A stretch of DNA of 64,000 nt from Congeria kusceri (GCA_027627225.1 CM051030.1:3503001-3567000), one strand, 5' to 3'. Shown: positions 33,578 through 44,275, numbered from the stretch's first letter. The notes: generated by a model not told the origin, from the letters alone. Numbers and translations are program-made.

Positions 33578-33711
33578 CATTCGTCTGGTCACCATAGAAC
33601 TGCTCGGCTGAAAGAACTTCTATTTTTCCACCCTCCACGACTTTTCCTGCAAGAGATTGTAGCACCATGCTAAATCTGGCCCTACGGCTATCAGGATCCA
33701 TATCTCTAACC
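33578..33711 (-). CDS. Secreted FET-like gene, exon 4: RRM C-terminal part
   Basis: It reads RDMDPDSRRARFSMVLQSLA then GKVVEGGKIEVLSAEQF and YGDQTN, ending at a consensus GTAAGT donor (33577). G-K-x2-x-G-x-K-I-x-V-x-x-A is typical of the last helix-strand unit of an RNA-recognition motif. The start is uncertain: the obvious acceptor (tattttag, exon from 33711) needs two carried bases, whereas exon 3 carries one. An acceptor at gttagag (exon from 33703) would be in phase, or a short exon is missing. The 3' phase agrees with exon 5. Confidence 0.6.
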
Positions 33712-33769
33712 CTAAAATATCTATGGTGTTCCGTTAGTGTCATCATTGTTTTGCACTTTCGACATGATG

Positions 33770-33915
33770 GATCAAAGCGCGAAATCACGATGCGAGATCG
33801 CGATATAAATTTCGCTTCATCGCGTCGTATTTTCGCGCCGTCGCATCGTGTCTTCGCAGCGTCGCAACGTATTGTTGTCCCATCGCATCGTGATTTTGCT
33901 CTTTCATATCGTTTT
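33770..33915. repeat. Short tandem repeat of cgatgcgac-type words
   Basis: About seven imperfect 20-24 bp units containing tcgcatcgt / tcgcgtcgt lie inside an intron. The Arg/Cys/Asp-rich minus-strand frame across it is repeat translation that happens to abut exon 4. Confidence 0.65.
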
Positions 33916-34150
33916 GGTGCGTTTTGGCGCTTGTATAACCATAGGCCAAAAGTGCGAAACAACAAATGGCCATAACGGAACGCCGTACATTAAATCCGTT
34001 AATATCTGTTTGCGTAATATTGTCAAATAAAAAAAAACAGACATACACACGCCGGTAAAAACATAACCTCTTTGGCGGATGTAATAACGATTGTCCTTAG
34101 TTACATATGTTTCGAGTGACGAACGAAGAAATAGAGGACTTTGGCTATAC

Positions 34151-34440
34151 TGCAAGGGTGTGGCGATATCAAAATTGTTAACTTGTCCATGGACAAGTTC
34201 ATGGCAAAAATCTACTTGTCCGCAAACAACAGTCACTTATCCATTTTTTATTCAGGCTTTCCTGATATTTTTTTTCATTAAATTATAAAAAAAATAAAAC
34301 ACAATTTGTCATTCAAAATGGGTCTAATAAAACGATAATTAGCTTCCAACTCAAACATCATTTTTACACCCTGAAATTGTACTTGTCCATGGACAAGTAG
34401 ACAGGGAAAAATCACCCGGCATAGGATTTCCACACCCCTG
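34151..34440. mobile_element. hAT-like MITE with 8-bp target duplication and two identical palindromes
   Basis: The ends gcaagggtgtggcgat and atttccacacccctg are inverted, with CAGGGG-like termini typical of hAT elements. The flanks ggctatac (34143-34150) and tgctatac (34441-34448) match at seven of eight bases. The palindrome acttgtccatggacaagt occurs at 34181-34198 and again at 34381-34398. It lies in the intron between exons 3 and 4 of the secreted-protein gene. Confidence 0.7.
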
Positions 34441-34552
34441 TGCTATACAACTCTGTTATTTAAGCTAAGACTAAGTTTGAGATTAAGAAATTGTAGTCAC
34501 GGTGCCTCAATTTGCTGAAATTTAAAACATCAATGAGAAAATGCGAAACTAC

Positions 34553-34661
34553 CGTTCAGAGTCGCCATTGCTTTCTTGGCCAGCTCCGAGTTTTCGTAGG
34601 TCACAATGCCCTGTTGCCGCTGTTGATTAATCCTGGCCAGCGTGTTACCATCGTCAGCTAC
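34553..34661 (-). CDS. Secreted FET-like gene, exon 3: RRM central part
   Basis: The acceptor gacctgttag opens the exon in phase 0, reading VADDGNTLARINQQRQQG then IVTYENSELAKKAMATLN, and the exon ends at a GTAGTT donor (34552). R-x-Q-G-I-V-T-Y-E-N-S-E-L-A-K-K-A-M-x-x-L-N-G matches the RNP1 strand and second helix of an RNA-recognition motif. The phase matches exon 2 exactly. The exon is 109 bases. The opposite strand is open but featureless. Confidence 0.65.
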
Positions 34662-34719
34662 CTAACAGGTCATAAAACACGCAAACTGGATTCACTGGTA
34701 ATCACTGGTGCCACCTCTT

Positions 34720-35230
34720 TTTGGAGATGCATTGAAAGAAGACCCAATTATGCTTCCGATGTGGCGCTAATGACATGAAGTAATGGGAAAAAGTAAACAC
34801 TGATAGTAGGTTATTTTGTTTTAATATGGGTTTTAGACAATATTATACTTTTTTAAATCGGAAAATGTAGTGCGATTCGGAAACGATATTAGGTTCCAAC
34901 AATGTAGAGAAATATGGAAACACAACGCATTGCAAAAAGTGATGGAAATTACAGCTGCAAATTGATGAGTTTGAACGTGTTAAGACATAATTTACACACA
35001 ATTAGAGCATTAATGTCATAAAATAATTCCTTTCGAAATGTATAATTTGATGCGTTATGAAAAATGTTCGCTTGTGGTGGATTAAACATATTATTTTGCA
35101 TTTTCACGTAAAGCCATGGAGGTGGTGCGCAGAACCTGTTTACTTTTCCCCACAACTTCCTGTCATTAGCGCCACCTCGGAGGTATAATTTGCTCTGTTT
35201 CCAATGCATCTCCAGTGATTACAGGCCGTG
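34720..35230. repeat. Inverted pair of a short dispersed sequence
   Basis: ggagatgcattgaaagaagacccaattatgcttccgatgtggcgctaatgaca (34727-34778) is inverted at about 35160-35216 with roughly 85% identity by eye. The arms are about 380 bp apart, inside the intron between exons 2 and 3. Confidence 0.65.
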
Positions 35231-35585
35231 ACTCTGACAGCTAATTTCAACTTAGATAAACGTTCGTTCGGAAAAAAACAACATCCAGAACATCGTTCAT
35301 TCAACACATAATCATTGCTATTTGCAAACTTATGTTGATATTTCATAGACTGGTATTATGATTTTATGGATATTTCATATTTTTTCATAAAATATTTGTA
35401 TGTGCATCTGACATTTCTTGAGATTGTTTCCAGTTTATAAATACTATGTATATGTATATAGGTATCAAATTGCACCAATAAAATAAATGTATTTAAAATA
35501 TATTCATGATGTTATTCGTTAATACAGTCCCTGGAATAGTCTACAATGCGATATTATTCTCATTGAAATGCAGATAAAAAGTCTG

Positions 35586-36182
35586 AGGGCGCTTGTCCTT
35601 ATGCCCGTATGCGCGTCCGCACTGCGCAAATCCGCATCTGCAAAAAAAAATCGAACAAGTTGAAAACAGACCGTTTCCATATGTCCGCAGTCCGTATCCG
35701 CAAAGCGCTTCCGCAAAAGTCGTCCGCAAGAAATCGCTCGGTGAGCGATTTTATATCGATGCGGACGACATAGCACTTAACTTAGCATGTTGAACATATG
35801 GTTGGTATGCTTAAAAGTATGGGAAAATAGAACAAATCATCTAGATACCCCTGAATAACTCAATCTAAGACTCACCGAGTACAATGACTCGGTAATAACG
35901 GGTAACGTTTAAATGAGTTATGACTGACTCTGTAGATATAATTGTTGGATGTTTTATATTGTTTAAAATCCACCACATGTGAATGTTTTCGCATACTGGC
36001 ATAGATATTTGACAGGCGACTTAAATGAAACGGTTCAAAAGCTTCTTTCTCAGAAATTGTAAGTTTTTGGAAATAAGAAAAACACTAAAATATTCGACGA
36101 GTATGCGGATTCATGGAAAAGCGCGTCTGTATAATATTTATGCAGATACGGATGCGGATATGGACATATGGAAAAGCGCCCT
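35586..36182. mobile_element. TIR element of about 600 bp in the intron between exons 2 and 3
   Basis: The left end agggcgcttgtccttatgcccgtatgcgcg and the right end (reverse complement) agggcgcttttccatatgtccatatccgc match. Subterminal cgtatccgcaaagcgcttccgca and gcagatacggatgcggatatggacatatgg are also inverted. The flanks aaagtctg and aaatctgg may be a diverged duplication. Confidence 0.6.
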
Positions 36183-36544
36183 AAATCTGGAAGCCCCTCC
36201 TCCCCCCCCCCCTCCCCCCGTCGCCGCCCCAATGTTCAAAAGTTGCCGACGCACCTGACTAGTATTTCTATGAAATTATGCACATTTCAAAAAGTTGATT
36301 TCATGGGTTTCCCAATTTTTAGGTGTCTCAATTCTATTTAATCATCACGGTCTTATGCAATGCATAAAGCAAGACAGTGTTAGGACAACTTTCAGAAATA
36401 TATACCTTAGTTGTTAAAACGTATATCACCAAGTATGGGTATGTTCGTTCGTGTATTAAATTTCTGTCTATAGGCGAAATTGCTGCAAGCAAAGACTTAA
36501 GAACCACGCGATAGGACGTCCATATACACTATACATGCACATAC

Positions 36545-36669
36545 TTTGATAGGTCCCACCCCCGCGAATATCTTGATGAACTGCGGTCCCTTCAACTTGC
36601 CGCACCCAGTCACAATCACTGTGTCATTTGAGTCATCCATGTCTAGCGGTTTACAGTCGGCTGTGGGAT
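36545..36669 (-). CDS. Secreted FET-like gene, exon 2: RRM N-terminal part
   Basis: The acceptor ctatcattttag is followed by PTADCKPLDMDDSNDTVIVT then GCGKLKGPQFIKIFAGVGPI and K, ending at a GTATGT donor (36544). DTVIVTGCG followed by an amphipathic helix ending FAGVGPIK fits the first strand (RNP2 position) and helix of an RNA-recognition motif, close in layout to the FUS/EWS/TAF15 RRM, where the strand reads tifVqGlg and the helix ends fkqiGiik. The exon begins with two bases that complete an Asn codon with the one base left by exon 1. Confidence 0.6.
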
Positions 36670-36734
36670 CTAAAATGATAGTAAACTGAGTTAACGTTTT
36701 TTCTTTACCTCCAATTTGGTTACTGTATATGTGT

Positions 36735-37155
36735 ATGCCGACGTCGAGTTACCTGTCTGTTTGTCTGTGTGTTTGATTGATTGTCTGACAGTCTGTTCGT
36801 GTGTCTGTTTGTCGTTTGTCTGACTGTGTATCTGTTTGTGTGTGTGTGCCTGTCTGCATGTCTGTCTGTCTGTCTGTGCGACTATCTGTGTGTGCGTCTG
36901 TCTGTCTGTGTGTCTGTCTGTTTGTGCGTCTGTCTGCGTGGTTGTCCGTCTGTATGTCTGTGCGTCTGTCTGTGTGTCTGTCTGTATATCTGTCTGTCTA
37001 TCTGCCTTCCTGACCAACGTCTCTCTGCCCGTCCGCTTACCCGCCGGTCCGTCCGTATGTGCTTTCTACTATCTAGTCGTGAGTAGAATATATATGTATT
37101 AAGTTTACGGGCATTACACTGGATGGTGGGACAGACAGACGGACGGACGCAGACG
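36735..37155. repeat. (CTGT/GTGT)n microsatellite
   Basis: Imperfect tgtctgtctg repeats run from 36750 to 37020, ending in gtccgtccg (37046). An inverted gacagacggacgg patch follows at 37131-37150. All long Cys/Val/Ser-rich frames here are repeat translations. It is located in the intron between exons 1 and 2. Confidence 0.85.
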
Positions 37156-37341
37156 GAAAAAACTACCTGACCAACGAATGGACATACTGACATGCTTTAT
37201 TAAATACTTATGTAATAATACGTACAATAAAGCATACGTTTCAGATGCAGTAAAATAACGAAGTATGACTTACAGTACAGATACATTTGCTCAAAGTATT
37301 CAGGAACAACTAAGATACTCTCAAATCTGAGTTAAACTTAC

Positions 37342-37414
37342 TTGAATTATCCGGTGTCGTGCAGAAAATCCAAACAATTATCAAAATACATACAATAATA
37401 AGATGCTTATACAT
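37342..37414 (-). CDS. Secreted FET-like gene, exon 1: signal peptide
   Basis: The 73-base coding exon reads MYKHLIIVCILIIVWIFC then TTPDNS and ends at a consensus GTAAGT donor (37341). A positively charged start, a roughly 14-residue hydrophobic core and a polar region after Cys18 are signal-peptide-like; a Cys-Thr-Thr cleavage zone is plausible. Its single overhanging base joins exon 2 in frame (Asn). I chose this ATG because the only upstream ATG (37436) opens a nine-codon frame that stops overlapping this start. If real, the protein (about 270 residues over exons 1-5) enters the secretory pathway, which is unexpected for an RRM-type domain. Confidence 0.45.
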
Positions 37415-37436
37415 AAACAAGCATTTGTACAAACAT
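37407..37436 (-). promoter_or_regulatory. Short upstream ORF overlapping the exon 1 start
   Basis: ATG at 37436 begins nine codons ending TAA at 37409-37407, which lies just inside the main reading frame. Such an overlapping uORF could reduce initiation; this is inferred from position only. Confidence 0.3.
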
Positions 37437-37439
37437 GAA

Positions 37440-38680
37440 AATACGGAAAAATTGTACTTTTTGCGTAGTTTTCAGCGGCAGATGCGACTTCGACTGAGTA
37501 ATGTCGGCATCAAAACATGACTTGTCTTCGGCTAAAAATAGAAAATTGGAAAATCCCAGCTAGGCTTGGTTTTCTGAAATTGTGAGAAAATAACTAATGA
37601 AATCACGTATAGGTGCACCGAATGTTTCTATGATTGCATTGACAAATGCAGGATTTTGAAAATAAAACTATTTTACTTTCTGTCGTGAAAAAAGATAATA
37701 TCGCTAATATAACGAACTATTTTTACTGACAGATTGCAAGAATTCCTATCGAAACTGAAAATAGTTTTATCAGTTCTATAAATAGCTGTCGCGTCACAAA
37801 AGATGTTAAATACACGTCGAACGTATTTTCGGTGTCAAGGTTATCATGTCTGCGTTTTCCATGCGCGTAGAGCTAATGTTATGATTGAAAGACAGAAATG
37901 AACAAACTTTCGACAGTTCTTTTATCGTATATAGATCTACTGCATGCGTATACGTGACCATTAATAAAAATAAATATATCCTATGTTGATTTCATTATTT
38001 GTGCCGGTAAATATAGCTTTTATAGAGCTCTATGATGCGAATTTTATACAATTTATTAAGATTAATAATTGTATCTTGTGTATTAATTTTATTTATTTTT
38101 AAAAAGCGCGTAAAACTTCTTCTTACTTAGAAACCGAAATTATACTTATTAAATACTCGAAATTTATGTCGGTATTTTATTAACGTCCTCATTATGTCCA
38201 ACACTTCTCACCTAACTGTTTTGTGAAGTGAAAAATGACAAATAACTGTGTCCAATCTATTATGGTTTCTAAATTAAAACTAAGTGGCAAGTCTATTAAA
38301 ATGTAAGACTATGCCTACATTATGCACTGAATGTCTCAGTTTCCGTTTTCTTTTGTGATATTTGCCCATTGATGCCCTTTTCGTACACAAAGTGCCCCTT
38401 TAATGTTGTAACATTGGGTAAATTTTCGACGCATAATGTCTACAATATTTGTACTTTATCATGTGCTAGCGTCGCTGTTTAAAAGCGTTTAACGAATGCA
38501 TTAATATCATTTATTTATTCGGGACTACAGTCCTAAATTTATTCATTCAAAAAATTGATTAGTCTTTTCTCAAGGTCAACAGTTAGGTTAGACGGCTATG
38601 ACGAAAAAAAAATGAAACGGGCAACGCAACTGGTGTTGGGAGTAGCGCAATAATCCGATGTGCGAGCTCTTGAGAAGTGC
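37440..38680. other. Upstream region of the secreted-protein gene, no gene seen
   Basis: A TATAAATA word lies at about 37778 and reads on the plus strand. No clear minus-strand core promoter is visible. The rest is AT-rich without exons. Confidence 0.35.
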
Positions 38681-38689
38681 ATGTTTCAA

Positions 38690-38970
38690 TTGATTCCAAG
38701 CTGCATTACAAGCGTTCCATACTTTGTTCACATTTAAATCTGCTTCTAAGAAATCTATACTTTCCTTTTGACATGAGAGGCTTATATACAAGAAAGGAAA
38801 GTTCGAAAAACACAGGATCACATAATGGAATCCCAGCTAATATTTTCATATTTTGTTCACATGTAATTCTGCTCCTAAGAAATCTATACTTTCCTTTTGA
38901 CACAGAGGAAAAAAAATACAAGGAAGGAAAATCCGAAAACACTGGATCATAAAATGGAATCCCCGCCAAT
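38690..38970. repeat. Two tandem copies of a 142-bp unit
   Basis: tttgttcacatttaaatctgcttctaagaaatctatactttccttttgacat at 38722 recurs near 38854, with gaaaacactggatcataaaatggaatcc after each. The open frames on both strands are repeat translations. Confidence 0.75.
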
Positions 38971-39435
38971 ATTTTATACCCTCGGAAAATATGAAGAGTA
39001 GATGAGTAATAAATAAGTATTATTGCCAGAAGTTGGTCTGAAGGTCTGTTATCTAAATGTTTCACACGATTATAATGGTGTTTCCTTTACAGCTGCGGCT
39101 TCTTATTTTCTTGCAATGTTTATAGTTTCGGTCTGATAGATGTAACTGTACTCCAATGCATGCAACTCGTGCATTTTAGTGTGCAACATAAATGTTCATA
39201 CCCCAAGGATAAATGTAAGTTTATCGTATTAATTTATGTCTCTATAACATATATATAAGAAGGACGTACAATCTTAAAATGGGAAAACATTTTGAGAGAG
39301 CAGAGGCAACAATAAACACATAAACAATACGCACATATACTAATAGAAAAAAAAAAATATTTCGTATTTTTATTGCTGTTAGATTTAAATATGGATGAAT
39401 TAATTTGGTATCAAAATCTAGGTTATACATTGAAC

Positions 39436-40919
39436 GGGAGCAGGCAAAACCGGCCCCAGTCAAAACCGGCCCCAGTCTAAAACGGCCCCACAAAAGAAAA
39501 ATCCGGCCCCACATTTGGGCAAAACCGGCCCCAAATTGTTTATTTAAAAATTGAATGGATATTATTTTATGTATTTGTATGTTAAAATATTTGGAACGGC
39601 GTTTGGTTAATTGTTATATTGGGTATCGGTTAAACATTAAATGATCTTAATTATTGCATGAATTAGCAGCTAATTATAGAGCAACTATAAAAAAGGTTAT
39701 GTTATTACAAAGTGGAAATTACTTAGTATATAATTTTTGAAGTGGTTTGTTGATTATTGTTGTATTGTATGATACAGAATTAGATGAAATGTTGTGTTTC
39801 CAAGTGTATTACAATATATATAATTCGTATTATGGTCATACAATTTCTCAAGTGTATATACATGTATAGGAAAACATATGAATCGTTAATTTGAAAAGAA
39901 AGTTGAATGTAATAATAATGTTCGTATTATAACAATGTATAATAATGATATGTTTTGGCAAGCGCTGTATTGAAATAGTAAAAGTGTAATGTAAAATTTG
40001 TATGTACATATCAATAGAAAAAAAAATTAAATCGTACATTTGGGAAGAAATAAGATTTTAATTGAGACAACATTAAGTACATATTTAAATACTTATTTAT
40101 TAATTTTGAAAACAAATTGTTCCAAAAACACAAAATACATTCTTGCAAATTTGATAATATTCACAATTAAAGTGTAAAACAACAAAAACGTGCAATTTTG
40201 GGTGGTGCTAGTTTCAATTGAATTATCAAATTGTTACGTAATGTTATGCAATGTTTTTCACACATTTCGGGGTAATGTCATCAATGTGTGACAGGCACAA
40301 CACCTCAATCATAACCTGTTTTTGTGAAGATACAATGCATCGTCGAGTTACTTTATATAGTAAGCGCGTGCACTATACATTTTGCAAATGGATTAAAATG
40401 CATTAAAGTATATGTTTAAATGCCGTTATTTGCGAATTCTATATTATTCATAAATAAAATAATGAAGCATACCCAGAATCAGTTAACTTTAACCGTATTA
40501 TTATTATTTTGCGAAATAGGTTACAAGATATTTTTTATTTCAAATTGACGAGTCGATGTAGTGATTTCAAGTTCCTCATTGTTTCTTTACATATAATTTT
40601 TTAAACCGTTTTTGAAAATTCTACTTCAATCAAATGTAAAATTCGAAATTTAGAAATATTATTGCAAACTTAAGACCCGATCATCGTCTTCCCGTGTACC
40701 GGTACTTTTTATAGGTGGTGGTGATTTTCTGTGTCGATCATATTGTCATTGATAATTAATACGTGAATTACCTTTGAGAATAGTAGAATGAAATAAAACT
40801 CCAAACGTAACACTATCTTTTTGTATCTTGGGTCCGCTTTAGTTATTACGCAATCAAATGTGGGGCCGGTTTTGCTTTTTGGGGGCCGGTTTAGACTGGG
40901 GCCGGTTTTGCCATAAACC
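39436..40919. mobile_element. Non-autonomous DNA transposon (hAT/P-like) with GGCCCC-rich ends and 8-bp target duplication
   Basis: An exact direct repeat cattgaac flanks it (39428-39435 and 40920-40927). The left end holds five aaaaccggccccag-type words within 95 bp (to 39535). The right end holds four in inverse orientation (about 40857-40912), giving TIRs containing ggcaaaaccggccccagtc. The interior is AT-rich with no frame over about 63 codons, so it needs transposase from elsewhere. An 8-bp duplication is usual for hAT and P superfamilies. Confidence 0.8.
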
Positions 40920-40929
40920 CATTGAACTA

Positions 40930-42690
40930 ATCAATAAATTTATCATTAATAAATAAAATCATTAAACGTCCACGTCACCCAAACGCGTGTATTATATTTC
41001 AAATGAAACAAAGATACGAAGTTTCACATTTTAACAACGTTAATAAATGATGCTATATACTTCAAATAATAGCTCGTGCTATTTGCTGAATACTTTAATG
41101 AATAACTATGAAAACCAGTTTGAACACCTAATTTGAATCAATTAAGGACGCTGTACTGATGTATTGTATTTATGTTATACAAATAAAACATGTAAGGCTC
41201 TTTCCGTGCACTGAAAGACCTTTCTATAGATCCAGACTCTTTCCGCTATTCTGTCATGCAGTAATATTAGTGATGCATAACCTTCGGTGTAAATCGATTA
41301 TTTCTGTTGGTTTTCGGAAATCAAGTACACTTCAATGGCGGATGTTTTGATTAGAAAAGTTCAACTGAAAAGTTTACGAACAAAGTAATGACATTTTACA
41401 CTTGACATAGACAGTGGTTATTGCTTTTATAATATAATACCCCCATAAACGAAGTTGAGGTGGGGGAGGGGGTATATAGGAGTGAGCTTGTCGGTCCGTC
41501 GGTCTGTTGGTTTTTGGTTTGCGGATGATAACTCAAGAAAGGCTTTACATAGCATTGCTACCTAGTTAACGGGCAAAAGCATATTTATTTAACTGTATAA
41601 AAATATTTAGTGTCAATTTCTATTGAGCTACTTCTTATGTTCTTAGTCGCTGTAATCATCAATGTTTCAAACCTAATTATAAATACTATTTTCATTATCT
41701 GTAATAGACTGTATATTACACAACTGATCTATTTACAAATGTTGAGGGTGGTTTTCTATGCAAAAATATTTTGTTTGAAATATATGTTTATGTTATAAAA
41801 TCATGGCATTTTCTTTAAAATTCATTAACCCCAATGGATGAACAAAATGTAAATTCAATTATAGTTGCAAATAGCGTCTACATACGCACTGTTGGTGTCT
41901 TATATCGTCAACTCCCCTAATTTCGCGACTACCATTGATTCGCGAATGTTGTTATTGTCACATGATCGTCTACACATTTGCGCATGCGCATACGTGGCAG
42001 CGGGAATTTCTTTATACCTGTCCAATGGACCATGTGACCGAATATTGTGTGAAGAAACTGCATTTTAAACAGACAAAAGCATTGGACATGATACCTGATA
42101 TAAAAACACCATGTTTTCTTATTCCCAAAACACCAGGAAGTTACATTTTGTGTTTTTCAATACAAATACAAACCGGAAATAGTTGTTTTCGTTGTAGTAG
42201 AACTTCCATATATGGGACATGATTCGGCACTGTGTGTCGTAACTAAGGCCGAGCAAAGTTTTTTGTGTGTTTTTCAATACCTTAATTTTAAGTGAATTTT
42301 ACCTTTTTCATAGAATTATGGTTACACAAGAGGCATTTAGGAAATTGTACAGGCTCTATTCACCTACAAATTAAAAACACACCCTACAATAATATACTGC
42401 AAACAAAATGAAAACAGTACTTTATTATGTTTTTGTTGCTTAAACTTGATCATCCCGGATTTGAGAATCTATAAGCCACCTTAAAAGAAATAATCCATTT
42501 ACCTAAACACGTTTTTCCCCAATGGTATAGTATTACTTAAATGTGCTTTTGTGATGAGGAAGAATTACATTTCAGATTTCTTTTTTTTTAATGAAATTCA
42601 CTGTTAAATATGATAATCCAAAACTTGTTGTACATGCGGCCTAATTGAAGATTATTTTCTAGAAATGATGGGATGACGTCATATCTGCGA
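40930..42690. other. Unassigned AT-rich sequence
   Basis: It contains a repeat-like acccccataaacgaagttgaggtgggggagggggtata with gtcggtccgtcggtctg (41448-41512). The frames at 41159-42222 have no recognisable motif or splice context. Confidence 0.35.
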
Positions 42691-42699
42691 ATCAATGAT

Positions 42700-42800
42700 A
42701 GTTAGATAAGATGGCGACTGCCAAGTCTTCTGGGGGCAATGGCCATCTGGGGGAGAATCTCCGTGCACTCAATAAAAATGTACTACACATACAAACACAC
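42700..42800 (+). mobile_element. SINE tail fragment
   Basis: ttctgggggcaatggccatctgggggagaatctccgtgcactc followed by a tacacatacaaacacacac tail matches the minus-strand tail part of the SINE at 17295-17485. The tRNA head is missing. Confidence 0.55.
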
Positions 42801-42889
42801 ACTGTAGAGGCCACATTTTTGGCCCAATCTGAAACCTGCTCAGAACATTTGCTGATATGATATCTTGGTTGAGTTCTAAAATGGTCCGC

Positions 42890-43400
42890 TCTGTTGAAAA
42901 ACACGGCCACCAGGGAGCGAGGTAGTTTTCCTTATATGGTTATATTGAAAACTTTTTAAATCTTCTAGAAATGGTCCTTATCTACTAAATTCATTTGAAT
43001 TGTTGTGAATCATAAAAAACAAAACATGCAGACCAGGGGGCGGGGCAGTTTTTCTTATATACCTATATAGAAAACTTTGAAAATCTTATGGTCAGAAACC
43101 ATTTCTGATTAATTTCACAGAAATGGTCCTTGGGTGACACTCTACCAAATTCTTTCAAATAATTTCGATACGTTGAAAAAACTTGTCTGGCAAGGTGCAG
43201 GAAATGTTTCCTAATATGGCGTTATAGTAAACTATTTAAATCTTCTTGTCAGAAACTGCATGCTGGATTTCAAAATAATTTTGCAAATATGGTCCTTGGG
43301 TACACGCAACTAAATTCCTTGAAATCATTTTGATTTGTTAAAACCATGGCTGTCATGGGGTGGGGCAGTTTTCCTTATAATGCTCAACATTTACCTTGTG
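42890..43400. repeat. Copies of the 163-bp unit seen at 241-1375
   Basis: ttccttatatggttatattgaaaactttttaaatcttct, tcacagaaatggtccttgggtgacactctaccaa and accatggctgtcatggggtggggcag follow the same order as the first 1.4 kb, in about three diverged copies. Confidence 0.7.
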
Positions 43401-43995
43401 AACACTCTGTAGACCACATTTATTGCCTAATCTTCGTGAAATTTGCCAAGAACATTTGTTCCAATGATATCCAGTTTGGAACTCTGTCATGTGGTGTCAA
43501 ACTAGGTCACTATGGCAAATTGAAGGAAAAGCTTGTGAACACTCTAGAGGCCATATTTTTAGCTCACCTGAGCACAATGTGCTCATTGTTAGCTTTTGTG
43601 ATCACCTTTTGTCTGTCTTGCGTCATGAACATTTACCTTGTAAAAACTCTAGAGGCCACATTTATTGGCCAATCTTCATGAAACTTGGTCAGAACATTTG
43701 TCCCAATGATATCTCTGCCGAGTTCAAAACTGGGTCATGTGGCTTCAAAAACTGTATCACTAGGGCAAATTGAAGAAAAAGCTTGTGAACAGACTAGAAG
43801 TCACATTTTTTGCCTAATCAACATGAAAATTGCTCAGAACATTTGTTGTTATGATATGGTGGTCGAGATAAAAACTGGGTCAAGTGGGGTCAAAAACTAG
43901 GTCACAAGGGCAATTAAAGAAAAAGCTTGTGAACAATCTTGAGGCCATATTTGTTGCCCATTCAACATGAAACTTACTTAGATCTCAGGTGAGAG
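43385..43995. repeat. About 140-150 bp tandem repeat (cttgtgaacactctagaggccac family)
   Basis: The word cttgtgaacactctagaggccacattt recurs near 43396, 43523, 43637, 43781 and 43926, with aacatttgtcccaatgatat and aactgggtcatgtgg between. It contains gctcacctgagcacaatgtgctcattg at 43562-43588. The frames here are repeat translations. Confidence 0.8.
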
Positions 43996-44101
43996 ACCTG
44001 GGGCCTTTCAGCCCTCTAACTATTTATAAAGATTTAAAGGCATGATTTTTCCCAAAGCCTTTAACTGTTGTTCAATTGCATTTTTGATGTGGAAGTTCTT
44101 A

Positions 44102-44275
44102 TATTCCTATTGTTGTCATGTTGCATTCGTGGACATCTCCGACCAATGAGTCAACATCAGTGAGAATCTGCTGGTGTAGATCGACATTCACAGGATTTCT
44201 GAGAACTGGGTGTTTGATGAGTCGCAGGCCAGCAATCGATCGATCCACTGATGTCACAACACTTTGAAGTCTTTA
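44102..44275 (-). other. Exon-like open stretch, unassigned
   Basis: Reading minus, one frame gives VVTSVDRSIAGLRLIKHPV, LRNPVNVDLHQQILTDVDSL and VGDVHECNMTTI without stops, amid stop-rich DNA. The composition is protein-like (amphipathic, balanced charge), but the acceptor (acttcaaag) is weak and I see no donor. It could be an exon of an unrecognised gene or an old coding remnant. Confidence 0.3.

Noticed and set aside
33570..33965. 131-residue minus-strand protein
   Set aside because: Only its C-terminal part is exon 4. The upstream Arg/Cys/Asp-rich part is a short tandem repeat in the intron.
36781..37193. Cys/Val/Ser-rich and Thr/Gln/Arg-rich reading frames of about 100 residues
   Set aside because: They are translations of the CTGT microsatellite.
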